A stretch of 5,911 nucleotides of DNA from an uncultured bacterium (GTDB taxonomy: Bacteria; Cyanobacteriota; Vampirovibrionia; Gastranaerophilales; Gastranaerophilaceae). Made by a program: the position numbers and the translations under genes. Under the pieces are notes generated by a model. That model saw only the letters and a list, made by a program, of their open reading frames with translations. It was not told the DNA's origin and did not search any database. The DNA lies in the NCBI GenBank assembly GCA_902772945.1, contig CACYCU010000043.1, positions 1-5,911 of the forward strand. The letters are read 5' to 3'. Shown here one piece after another: positions 1 to 5,822 of the stretch. Each line of letters starts with the position of its first letter. The stretch's first letter is position 1.

Positions 1-32
1 AATCTTGCGCTTAAATTACTTTTGTTTTGCAT
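1..32 (-). CDS. Start of an unidentified gene following cpaE, cut by the window edge
   Basis: An ATG at 32..30 opens a frame reading MQNKSNLSAR before the window ends. It begins one base after the TAA of the cpaE gene (36..34). It has a good Shine-Dalgarno site, AAGGA at 43..39 on the minus strand, about 6 nt before the ATG, inside the last codons of cpaE. The near-zero spacing and the SD imply translation coupled to cpaE in one operon. In Tad loci the gene after cpaE/tadZ is often the secretion ATPase cpaF/tadA, so that is the best guess. Ten residues cannot confirm it. Confidence 0.55.
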   Translation of the reverse strand, partial: MQNKSNLSAR

Positions 33-33
33 A

Positions 34-1176
34 TTATATCCTTTTATAATAAATATTATCCGAAATTAACAGAGCCAAATTCTTATAGCTCAATGCTACA
101 TTTGAATCGGGATTTATTTCTGAAACAGGAACTCCCTTATTTATTGCCGACATCATTGTAAAATAATTATTTGGAATTTTCCAGTATATGTTTTTGCCGA
201 TTGCTTCTTTTATATCTTCAGTTGTTATCTCATCGTTTTCCATATGTCTGTTAATTATAATCTGTATTTTTTCTCTTTCAAAGCCCATATTATCAAACAT
301 TTCCAGGCATCTTTGGCAATTTCTTACGGCAGGCAAATTAACTGTTGTAACTAAAAATACCAAGTCGGATAATTCAAGAGCTCTCAGAGCTTTTTTGTCA
401 AAGCCGCCTGAAGTATCTACTATTACATATGAAAAAGTTTCTCTTAAAACTTTAAATAAAGATTCTATATTTTTTAAGTTAATATTTTCAGAAGGCTTGA
501 AATAAGGCGGGTCTGCGAGTACATACAAAGATGTTTCTTTATACCTTTCCAGTGTTGATAATAAAAACTCACTGTTAATTTTTTCAGTGTTTTGAAGCAT
601 ATAAGAAATATTATATGTCGGTTTTAAGTCTAAAAAAGTAGTAATATCGCCTAATTGAAAATTTAAATCAATTAAGGCAACATTTTCTTTGGTTATCTTG
701 GCTAATTCAAGAGCTAAATTTGTTGCTATTGAAGTTTTTCCTATTCCACCTTTATTTGAATATACTGAAATAATATTACATTTTGATTTTTGTCTGCCTA
801 AACCTGTGAAATCAGCGTATAATTTATCCAAAATTTCTATAAAATCTTGTTTTATAAGAGGAAGCGGGATTAAATCAGACGCGCCAACTCGCATTGCTCT
901 TATTACCAAATCCATGTCCGGTTTGTCTGATAAAGTTATTATTTTTGCATTTTTTATATCAGAAGATATTTTAGATACAAAATTTAAAGCTTGTTCTTGG
1001 TATTCTGATATGTCAACAATAACAAGAACTTTGTTATTTGATTTTATAGCGTCATAAGCTTTAATAAAATCCGAAGTTGTAACAGAAAGCTGAAACTTTC
1101 CGTGTTCTTCAAGATACAGTTTTAATAAATTTGAAGTATTTTCATTTTCAGAAATTACAAAAGTTTTAATATCCAT
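34..1176 (-). CDS. cpaE: CpaE/TadZ-like Tad (Flp) pilus assembly ATPase, receiver-like plus MinD/ParA domain
   Basis: This 380-residue protein has the two-part build of CpaE/TadZ, which places the Tad/Flp type IV pilus machinery at a site in the cell. Residues 1-125 form a receiver-like alpha/beta domain: Asp55 sits in the phosphoacceptor position (LVIVD), but the usual Asp-Asp pair near residue 10 reads ENEN, and the conserved Lys before the last helix is missing (LIPLPL). It is therefore probably a pseudo-receiver. Residues 135-375 form a MinD/ParA P-loop ATPase with deviant Walker A KGGIGKT (142-148, signature Lys142), Walker A' VALIDLN (Asp170) and Walker B VIVDTSG (Asp254). The ATG at 1176 starts directly at the first receiver strand. 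It lacks an SD but has an extended -10 box 6 nt upstream, suggesting a leaderless transcript. It lies 22 bp after galE and 1 bp before the next gene. A generic MinD/ParA protein is the alternative, but the N-terminal domain argues for CpaE. Confidence 0.87.
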   Translation of the reverse strand: MDIKTFVISENENTSNLLKLYLEEHGKFQLSVTTSDFIKAYDAIKSNNKVLVIVDISEYQEQALNFVSKISSDIKNAKIITLSDKPDMDLVIRAMRVGASDLIPLPLIKQDFIEILDKLYADFTGLGRQKSKCNIISVYSNKGGIGKTSIATNLALELAKITKENVALIDLNFQLGDITTFLDLKPTYNISYMLQNTEKINSEFLLSTLERYKETSLYVLADPPYFKPSENINLKNIESLFKVLRETFSYVIVDTSGGFDKKALRALELSDLVFLVTTVNLPAVRNCQRCLEMFDNMGFEREKIQIIINRHMENDEITTEDIKEAIGKNIYWKIPNNYFTMMSAINKGVPVSEINPDSNVALSYKNLALLISDNIYYKRI

Positions 1177-1182
1177 AAACAG

Positions 1183-1191
1183 ATTATAACA
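1183..1191 (-). promoter_or_regulatory. Extended -10 promoter element for cpaE
   Basis: On the minus strand the 22-bp gap between galE and cpaE contains TGTTATAAT, a perfect extended -10 (TGn plus TATAAT). No convincing -35 lies 16-18 bp upstream, which is tolerated in extended -10 promoters. The box ends 6 nt before the cpaE ATG, so a start 7 nt downstream would fall on the A of the ATG itself, giving an mRNA without a leader. No transcript data are available, and the box lies in very AT-rich DNA. Confidence 0.6.
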
Positions 1192-1198
1192 TAGAAAA

Positions 1199-2194
1199 TC
1201 AATTACAAAAGTTTTTGTTTTTTAATTCCCATTTATATGCTGAAGATACGCTATCTTCTATTGTTCTGGCAGGTTTCCAGCCTAATATCGTTTTTGCTTT
1301 GTTGGCATTGGCAAACAACATTGCAGGATCTCCGGGGCGTCTTTCTACGACTTCCTTTGCTATTTTTTTATTTAAAACTTTTTCGCATACATCAAAAATA
1401 TTTTTAACACTATCGCCTTTTTCTGTTCCTAAATTGAAAACATCAGATTTGTTTTCCGTTTCCAAATACTCAAGTGCTAATCTGTGAGCTTGTGCTAAAT
1501 CTTCAACGTTTACATAATCTCTAATGCATGTACCGTCAGGAGTATCATAATCATCCCCGAATATTTTAAAGATTTTTTCTTTTCCGATGGCTGACTTTAG
1601 AATGTTCGGAATTAAATGGGTTTCAGGTTCATGCCATTCTCCGACTCTTGTTTGATTATCGCATCCTGCGACATTAAAATATCTCAGTTTAATGGATTTT
1701 AACCCATATGCTCTATCATAATCTCTCATAATCATTTCAACCATTAATTTTGATGTCCCATATGGATTGATAGGGCTTTGAGGATGCTTTTCATCAATAG
1801 GTGTATATTGGGGCTCTCCATATGTTGCGCAGGTTGAGGAGAACACTATTTTTTTTACATTAAATTTTATCATTGTATCAAGAAGATTGAGTGTCCCAAA
1901 TGTATTGTTTCTGTAATACTTACCCGGATTCTCAACAGATTCTCCTACAAGTGCAAATGCCGCAAAATGGACAACAGCATCAATTTTATAGCTTTTGAAA
2001 ACTTTTTCTATATCTTCAATATTTCTTAAATCGCCTTTAATAAATTCAACATTACCTATTTTTTTTAGAGTCTCTACAGTTTCCAAATGACCGTTTTCAA
2101 GATTGTCAAATATAACAACTTTTTTGTTTGCGTTTAACAAATTTATAACTGTGTGGCTCCCAATATAACCGGCACCTCCTGTTACCAATATCAT
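1199..2194 (-). CDS. galE: UDP-glucose 4-epimerase
   Basis: GalE interconverts UDP-glucose and UDP-galactose using tightly bound NAD in the cytoplasm. The 331-residue length is normal for the family. An extended short-chain dehydrogenase fold is shown by the N-terminal TGGAGYIG motif (residues 5-12), Asp30 (IFDNL) for NAD ribose, the catalytic YGTSK motif (Tyr145, Lys149) and Thr121 in SSTCATYG, equivalent to the catalytic Ser/Thr. Also present are the substrate-loop RYFNVAG (171-177) and RRPGDPA (285-291). The position matching the gate residue (Tyr299 in E. coli, Cys307 in human) appears to be Leu293, so activity on UDP-GlcNAc/GalNAc as well is possible but not shown. The ATG at 2194 overlaps the glf stop as ATGA. 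An SD, AAGGAG at 2208..2203, sits 8 nt upstream inside glf. The neighbouring glf uses its product, which fixes the likely role as precursor supply for galactofuranose. Confidence 0.95.
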   Translation of the reverse strand: MILVTGGAGYIGSHTVINLLNANKKVVIFDNLENGHLETVETLKKIGNVEFIKGDLRNIEDIEKVFKSYKIDAVVHFAAFALVGESVENPGKYYRNNTFGTLNLLDTMIKFNVKKIVFSSTCATYGEPQYTPIDEKHPQSPINPYGTSKLMVEMIMRDYDRAYGLKSIKLRYFNVAGCDNQTRVGEWHEPETHLIPNILKSAIGKEKIFKIFGDDYDTPDGTCIRDYVNVEDLAQAHRLALEYLETENKSDVFNLGTEKGDSVKNIFDVCEKVLNKKIAKEVVERRPGDPAMLFANANKAKTILGWKPARTIEDSVSSAYKWELKNKNFCN

Positions 2195-3303
2195 TTGTTT
2201 ATCTCCTTATTAAAGAATTCTAATATTTTTTCGACTGCCAAATCCATGTTGTAATATTTGTATCCGCCAAGCCTTCCGATAAAATATAAACCTTTAATTT
2301 TATCAGCATCATTTTTATATTTTTCATATAATTCTTGCGTTTTTTGATTAGAAATCGGATAATATCTTTCATTTTTGCCAACTTCAAATGCTTCGGGATA
2401 CTCTACTGAAATTATAGTCTTATCAGATTTTTCGTCCAAAAAGTACTTGTGTTCTGTAATTCTTGTAAAATCATAATTATTTGGATAGTTTGTAACTACT
2501 GAATTCTGATAATATTCTTTATCAATTGTTTGAATATCAAATTTCAAGCTTCTGTACGGCAGCTCACCGTATTTGTAATCAAAATACTCATCAATTGCAC
2601 CCGAGTAAAATACTCTGTCAAAACTGTCTTTTACGTCTTTGTAATCAGTGTTAAGTTTAACTTTTATGTTCGGATGGTCAAGCATGTTTTCTATCATCTT
2701 TGTGTATCCGTTTTGCGGAATACCTTGATATTTGTCTTGAAAATATCTTGTATCATGACTTACATATACCGGGACTCTTGCTGTTACGGACGGATCAATT
2801 TCTTCAGGTTTTAGTCCCCATTGTTTTGTTGTGTAATTTACAAACATGTTTTCATATATGTAATCGGATAAAAATTTTAAATCGTCATCATTTTGTTCTT
2901 TAAGTTGTAGAATTGGAACTTTTTTACCATAACCGTAAGTTTTTATTAATTTTTCTTCCAGTTTTTCGGCCATATTTCTGGAGAAAACTTGGTATAATGT
3001 AGTAAGTGTAAATGGGATATTGCATATATTCCCTTCTATCATTGCATTCGGTTTTAAAAAGAAGTAATGCCACTTGGTGTATTTTGACAAGTAATTCCAA
3101 ACTTCTTTGTTATTTGTATGAAAAATATGCGGTCCGTATTTGTGAACAGTGATTCCCGTTTTTTTATCTCTATAATCATAAGCATTTCCGCCTACAACAT
3201 CCCTTCTGTCTATTAACAAAACTTTTTCATTCAGTTTTTCTGCAATAAGACTTGCTAGTACTGCTCCTGAAATTCCTGCTCCTACTACTAAATTCTTTGC
3301 CAT
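2191..3303 (-). CDS. glf: UDP-galactopyranose mutase
   Basis: Glf is a flavoenzyme that contracts UDP-galactopyranose to UDP-galactofuranose, the donor for galactofuranose in bacterial surface glycans. The 370-residue protein shows the FAD-binding GAGISG motif (8-13), the acidic end of beta-2 (LLIDRR), GPHIFHTN (58-65), TKQWGL with Trp162, TARVPVY with Arg176, Arg251 (PYRSL), Arg281 (FTRITEH), Tyr315 (YYPIS), GRLGGYKYYNMD (343-354) and a family-typical C-terminus, so all major active-site elements are present. A GTG at 3309 would add two residues. However, the SD-like AGAGGTGAT at 3313..3305 ideally serves the ATG at 3303 and overlaps that GTG, so the ATG is preferred. The TGA stop overlaps the galE start (ATGA), so the two are probably translationally coupled. 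No galactofuranosyltransferase is recognisable in the window. Confidence 0.96.
   Translation of the reverse strand: MAKNLVVGAGISGAVLASLIAEKLNEKVLLIDRRDVVGGNAYDYRDKKTGITVHKYGPHIFHTNNKEVWNYLSKYTKWHYFFLKPNAMIEGNICNIPFTLTTLYQVFSRNMAEKLEEKLIKTYGYGKKVPILQLKEQNDDDLKFLSDYIYENMFVNYTTKQWGLKPEEIDPSVTARVPVYVSHDTRYFQDKYQGIPQNGYTKMIENMLDHPNIKVKLNTDYKDVKDSFDRVFYSGAIDEYFDYKYGELPYRSLKFDIQTIDKEYYQNSVVTNYPNNYDFTRITEHKYFLDEKSDKTIISVEYPEAFEVGKNERYYPISNQKTQELYEKYKNDADKIKGLYFIGRLGGYKYYNMDLAVEKILEFFNKEINK
2203..2208 (-). promoter_or_regulatory. Shine-Dalgarno site of galE inside the end of glf
   Basis: AAGGAG on the minus strand, 8 nt before the galE ATG, lies in the last codons of glf. With the ATGA overlap it allows terminating glf ribosomes to restart on galE. 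It also fixes the start of galE. Confidence 0.8.
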
Positions 3304-3304
3304 A

Positions 3305-3313
3305 ATCACCTCT
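3305..3313 (-). promoter_or_regulatory. Shine-Dalgarno site that decides the glf start
   Basis: AGAGGTGAT matches eight contiguous bases of the extended anti-SD complement (GAGGTGAT). The GAGG core is 5 nt from the ATG at 3303. The alternative in-frame GTG (3309..3307) shares a base with the core and cannot use it. The transcript start predicted from the upstream promoter falls at the first base of this site. Confidence 0.75.
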
Positions 3314-3319
3314 AATAAA

Positions 3320-3349
3320 ATTCTACATAAATACTATTTCCAAAGTCAA
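3320..3349 (-). promoter_or_regulatory. Sigma70-type promoter for glf-galE
   Basis: On the minus strand, TTGACT (3349..3344, 5 of 6 matches to consensus) is followed by an 18-bp spacer and TAGAAT (3325..3320, 5 of 6). Initiation 7 nt downstream would fall near 3313. This leaves a leader of only about 10 nt made up almost entirely of the glf SD site. Confidence 0.6.
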
Positions 3350-3355
3350 TATTCT

Positions 3356-3384
3356 TTGACAATGTGTGAAATTTCTGTTATTTT
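3356..3384 (+). promoter_or_regulatory. Sigma70-type promoter for the glycosyltransferase operon, predicted leaderless
   Basis: TTGACA (3356-3361) is a perfect -35. A 17-bp spacer ends in the extended-10 TG dinucleotide (3376-3377), followed by TATTTT (3379-3384, 4 of 6 matches). The next 6 nt lead straight into the GTG at 3391, so the expected transcript start coincides with the start codon. The -35 lies 6 bp from that of the divergent glf promoter. Confidence 0.7.
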
Positions 3385-3390
3385 AGTTTA

Positions 3391-5055
3391 GTGAAAGAGC
3401 TTTGTTCCAAATATGTTGACTATATTATATTAATTTTAATTACTGTTATTTGTTTATATTTTTACGCAGGGAATTTTACGTCTCTTTATTATGATTTGGG
3501 AAGGGAACTCACTTTCCCTCAAGCAATTCTTGACGGAAAAGTTTTATATAAAGACATATTCAACCTTTTTGGTCCAATGTCTTATTTGTTAAATGCTTTT
3601 ATTTTAAAAATTTTTGGCTCAAGTTTTACAATATTATATTATGCAGGGTGCATAACTGCTGTGACTTTTGTTTCCGGGGTATATTTTTTATCAAGACTAG
3701 TTTTAAATAGGAAATATGCCTTTTTGATTACTCTTTTTTCTATAATTGTGGGTATAATGTCTACAAATTCATCAAATGCAAATTATGTTTTCCCATACGC
3801 TTATGCTATTATGTATGGCATGACTGCGTTTATTTGGGCAGTTTATTTTTTGATAAAATTTCAACAAAACTCGAAATTTTTGTTTCTTTTAATATCTACT
3901 TTTTTAACAGGCTTTGCTGTATGCAATAAATACGAATTTATTTTGTTTGGTGCATTTATGTTGGTTTTTGGAGTTATTAGAACATATAAAAATAAAATGC
4001 TCTGTTTTGCAAATATTGTCTTGTTTTTTGTGCCATCTATTATATGTTTTATTTATTTGTTTTTTCAAGGTTTGACAATTAATGATTTTTTTGAAGCACT
4101 TATTTTAATAAGAAATATAATATTTACAGAATCTTATCAATTTTATTATCGACATATTGGTGCTATTTTTAGTTTCTATGAATTAAGGCTTCTTATTAAT
4201 TCGTTTATTATATTTATAGTATGTATTTTGTTTTTAACTTCTTCATTTGTGATTACACAAAAACACAAGATATATGGCCCGTTTTGTGTTATGCTCTACG
4301 CGGGTTGCTCATATTATTTGTTAAATAATTTTGTATATAAAAATTATAATATTTATGATAATTTGTTGTCTTTTATGGTGATTTTTGTTTTCGCATTATT
4401 TTTATTTAAATTCAAAAATTTAAATAAAGAGAAACTTTTGTTGGGATTGTCTGTAATTTTTGTCAGTTACAAAATTTTTTGGGGATGTTTTTTGCATCAT
4501 TATGGAGTTTATTATATTCCGATATTGCTTATTGCTTTATTTGCAATATTAGATAAACATAATGTAAAGAAAGCAATAGTTACTTATTTGTTAGTTATTA
4601 TGTCAATGTTTATTTATTATAATATAAAAGAATTACCTAATAACAGCTATAAAATCTCAGACAAAATTAATTCAAATAGACAAACAGCTTTGCCAGCAAA
4701 TAAATTAATTGAATACATAAATTTGAATACCTTAGATAGTGATAAAATTGTAGTTTATCCTGAAGGTATGATTTTAAATTATTTGACAAAACGTAAAGGC
4801 GAATTTTTTTATTATTCTATTCAGCCAGCTTATGTAGAGATATTTGGTGAAAAAAATATTATTTCATATTTTCAAAATAGTAAACCTGAATATTTTGTAA
4901 TTATTCCTATGGAGTTGTTTACATATAATAAAGGATATCTATGTGATTACTTTAGTGATTTTTGTGAATTTTTAGATGAAAATTATAAATTAGTATATAC
5001 AATAAATAATGTTTACAATGATAAAGAGTCTTATAAAATTTACAAAAGAAAGTAG
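3391..5055 (+). CDS. Polytopic GT-C glycosyltransferase, GT39/ArnT-like
   Basis: This 554-residue inner-membrane protein probably transfers a sugar from a polyprenyl-phosphate donor onto a glycan or protein on the outer face of the membrane. The first membrane segment (about 11-27) is followed by a loop with YYDLGREL (Asp35, the usual GT-C catalytic acid position) and DGKVLYKDIFNLFGPMSYLL (48-67), the pattern of GT39 enzymes. Around ten further hydrophobic segments reach about residue 410, with CNKYEF (178-183) after one of them. A soluble C-terminal domain (about 412-554) contains VVYPEGMILNYLT and KPEYFVIIP, again seen in GT39-type proteins. GTG at 3391 is the only good start: a stop lies at 3367-3369 in frame and no ATG follows nearby. 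There is no SD, and a promoter ends 6 nt upstream. The acyltransferase follows after 4 bp. Donor and acceptor sugars cannot be read from sequence. An oligosaccharide polymerase is a less likely alternative. Confidence 0.75.
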   Translation: MKELCSKYVDYIILILITVICLYFYAGNFTSLYYDLGRELTFPQAILDGKVLYKDIFNLFGPMSYLLNAFILKIFGSSFTILYYAGCITAVTFVSGVYFLSRLVLNRKYAFLITLFSIIVGIMSTNSSNANYVFPYAYAIMYGMTAFIWAVYFLIKFQQNSKFLFLLISTFLTGFAVCNKYEFILFGAFMLVFGVIRTYKNKMLCFANIVLFFVPSIICFIYLFFQGLTINDFFEALILIRNIIFTESYQFYYRHIGAIFSFYELRLLINSFIIFIVCILFLTSSFVITQKHKIYGPFCVMLYAGCSYYLLNNFVYKNYNIYDNLLSFMVIFVFALFLFKFKNLNKEKLLLGLSVIFVSYKIFWGCFLHHYGVYYIPILLIALFAILDKHNVKKAIVTYLLVIMSMFIYYNIKELPNNSYKISDKINSNRQTALPANKLIEYINLNTLDSDKIVVYPEGMILNYLTKRKGEFFYYSIQPAYVEIFGEKNIISYFQNSKPEYFVIIPMELFTYNKGYLCDYFSDFCEFLDENYKLVYTINNVYNDKESYKIYKRK

Positions 5056-5059
5056 TGCG

Positions 5060-5683
5060 ATGTGGGATATATTTAATAAAAAAAATAATACAGTACGCAT
5101 AGATAAGAAAATTAAATCAAAAGTTAAAATTATAGGAAATAATAATTTTATTGATATTACTTGCAATAAAAATTCTAACGAACGTAAGATTATTAATATA
5201 AGAATAAATGGTAATAATAACAAAATAATTATAAAAAATTTAAGAACATCTGATTTGAAAATTGAAATAGGTAATTTAATTGAAATTAATAACGCAACTG
5301 TCGAGATTGCAGACAATTTTGTATGCTCTCAAGTTTCTATTTTAGCCTATCAAAACAATGTTCCTATAAAGATAGGGGAGAATTGTTTATTTTCGAGTAA
5401 CATAACAATAAGAAGCGGTGAAATCCCTCATGCTATATACGATAAAGATACATTTGAAAATTTTGATGTTGCTGACGGGGTTTATATCGGAAATCATGTC
5501 TGGGTTGGAGAACACTGCTATATAATGAAAAGAGCAAAAATCCCCGATAATTCTGTAATTGGGGCAATGTCTGTTGTTACAAAGGAGTTTGAAGAAAAGA
5601 ATGTTTTAATAGCAGGTAATCCTGCAAAAATATGCAAAAAAGGCATTATGTGGAATGAAAATGCGTCTATACTGACCAAGTGA
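5060..5683 (+). CDS. Left-handed beta-helix O-acyltransferase (hexapeptide-repeat family)
   Basis: This 207-residue cytoplasmic enzyme probably O-acetylates a sugar of a capsule, LPS or linked oligosaccharide from acetyl-CoA. Residues 80-190 show hexapeptide-repeat pattern and family motifs: IGENCLFSSNITIRSG, a probable catalytic His124 (IPHAIYD), VYIGNHVWVG (141-150), IPDNSVIGAMSVVTK and the closing AGNPAK (185-190). The N-terminal part (20-60) is Asn/Lys/Ile-rich with two GNNNxI units (26-31 and 51-56), probably early beta-helix coils. The ATG at 5060, 4 bp after the upstream stop, is preferred. In-frame ATGs at 5009 and 5018 would add 17 or 14 residues but overlap the upstream gene by about 40-50 bp and have no SD. 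The SD for 5060 is itself weak (GAAAG), so the start is uncertain. Tight spacing indicates an operon with the GT-C enzyme, whose product it may modify. Confidence 0.88.
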   Translation: MWDIFNKKNNTVRIDKKIKSKVKIIGNNNFIDITCNKNSNERKIINIRINGNNNKIIIKNLRTSDLKIEIGNLIEINNATVEIADNFVCSQVSILAYQNNVPIKIGENCLFSSNITIRSGEIPHAIYDKDTFENFDVADGVYIGNHVWVGEHCYIMKRAKIPDNSVIGAMSVVTKEFEEKNVLIAGNPAKICKKGIMWNENASILTK

Positions 5684-5696
5684 TGTAGGATGGACT

Positions 5697-5822
5697 ATGC
5701 GGTTAGCGTACCCATTTAATGAACATATTTCACCCACACTTGTATCCGTCCGCAAATCCGCCGAACTCGTAAAAAGCGGTTCTTGCCGCTATCTCCATAC
5801 TATAAAGAGCCGACAGGCATAA
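5697..5822 (+). CDS. Possible 41-residue small protein, unrecognised
   Basis: An ATG at 5697 opens 41 codons ending in TAA at 5820-5822, beginning MRLAYPFNEHISPT and ending RYLHTIKSRQA. An SD-like TAGGA (5686-5690) lies 6 nt upstream, and the gap to the acyltransferase stop is 13 bp. The peptide is basic with no membrane segment, signal peptide or motif that I recognise. Base use is unlike the neighbours: about 46 % G+C, with codons such as CGG, CGC, GCC and CTC that are rare next door. The frame runs into the loop of the hairpin at 5802-5840, which is unusual for a real gene. It may be a chance frame or a relic of a longer gene or repeat. Confidence 0.25.
   Translation: MRLAYPFNEHISPTLVSVRKSAELVKSGSCRYLHTIKSRQA
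5771..5790 (-). terminator. Intrinsic terminator downstream of tRNA-Gly (minus strand)
   Basis: On the minus strand, AGCGG and CCGCT form a 5-bp GC-rich stem with a 6-nt loop (CAAGAA). The distal arm runs directly into a T tract (TTTTT then A). It lies about 50 bp beyond the tRNA 3' end and is the most terminator-like element for that transcript. The stem is short, so efficiency is uncertain. Confidence 0.5.

Noticed and set aside
33..38. TATAAT on the minus strand just before the ATG of the left-edge gene, as another leaderless promoter
   Set aside because: It abuts the ATG with no gap, so transcription would start inside the gene; the gene has a proper SD and needs no promoter of its own.
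188..1057. Plus-strand frames at 188-505 and 689-1057 opposite cpaE
   Set aside because: They lie inside the MinD-like coding region, with no motif and no initiation site; they are mirror frames of an AT-rich gene.
1215..2903. Plus-strand frames at 1215-1487, 2530-2814 and 2700-2903 opposite galE and glf
   Set aside because: They are antisense to well-supported enzymes with complete motifs, lack SDs, and one overlaps another.
3304..3309. GTG start at 3309 for glf, giving a two-residue longer protein
   Set aside because: The GTG overlaps the Shine-Dalgarno core, which is ideally spaced for the ATG at 3303.
5009..5059. Longer N-terminus for the acyltransferase from the ATG at 5009 or 5018
   Set aside because: It overlaps the end of the glycosyltransferase gene, has no SD, and the extra residues have no family support. 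It is kept as an alternative because the SD at 5060 is also weak.
4990..5316. A 108-codon hydrophobic frame on the minus strand opposite the acyltransferase
   Set aside because: It is antisense to a gene with clear family motifs, has no SD, and its Ile/Leu-rich content is what AAT/AAA/ATA-rich sense codons give when read backwards.
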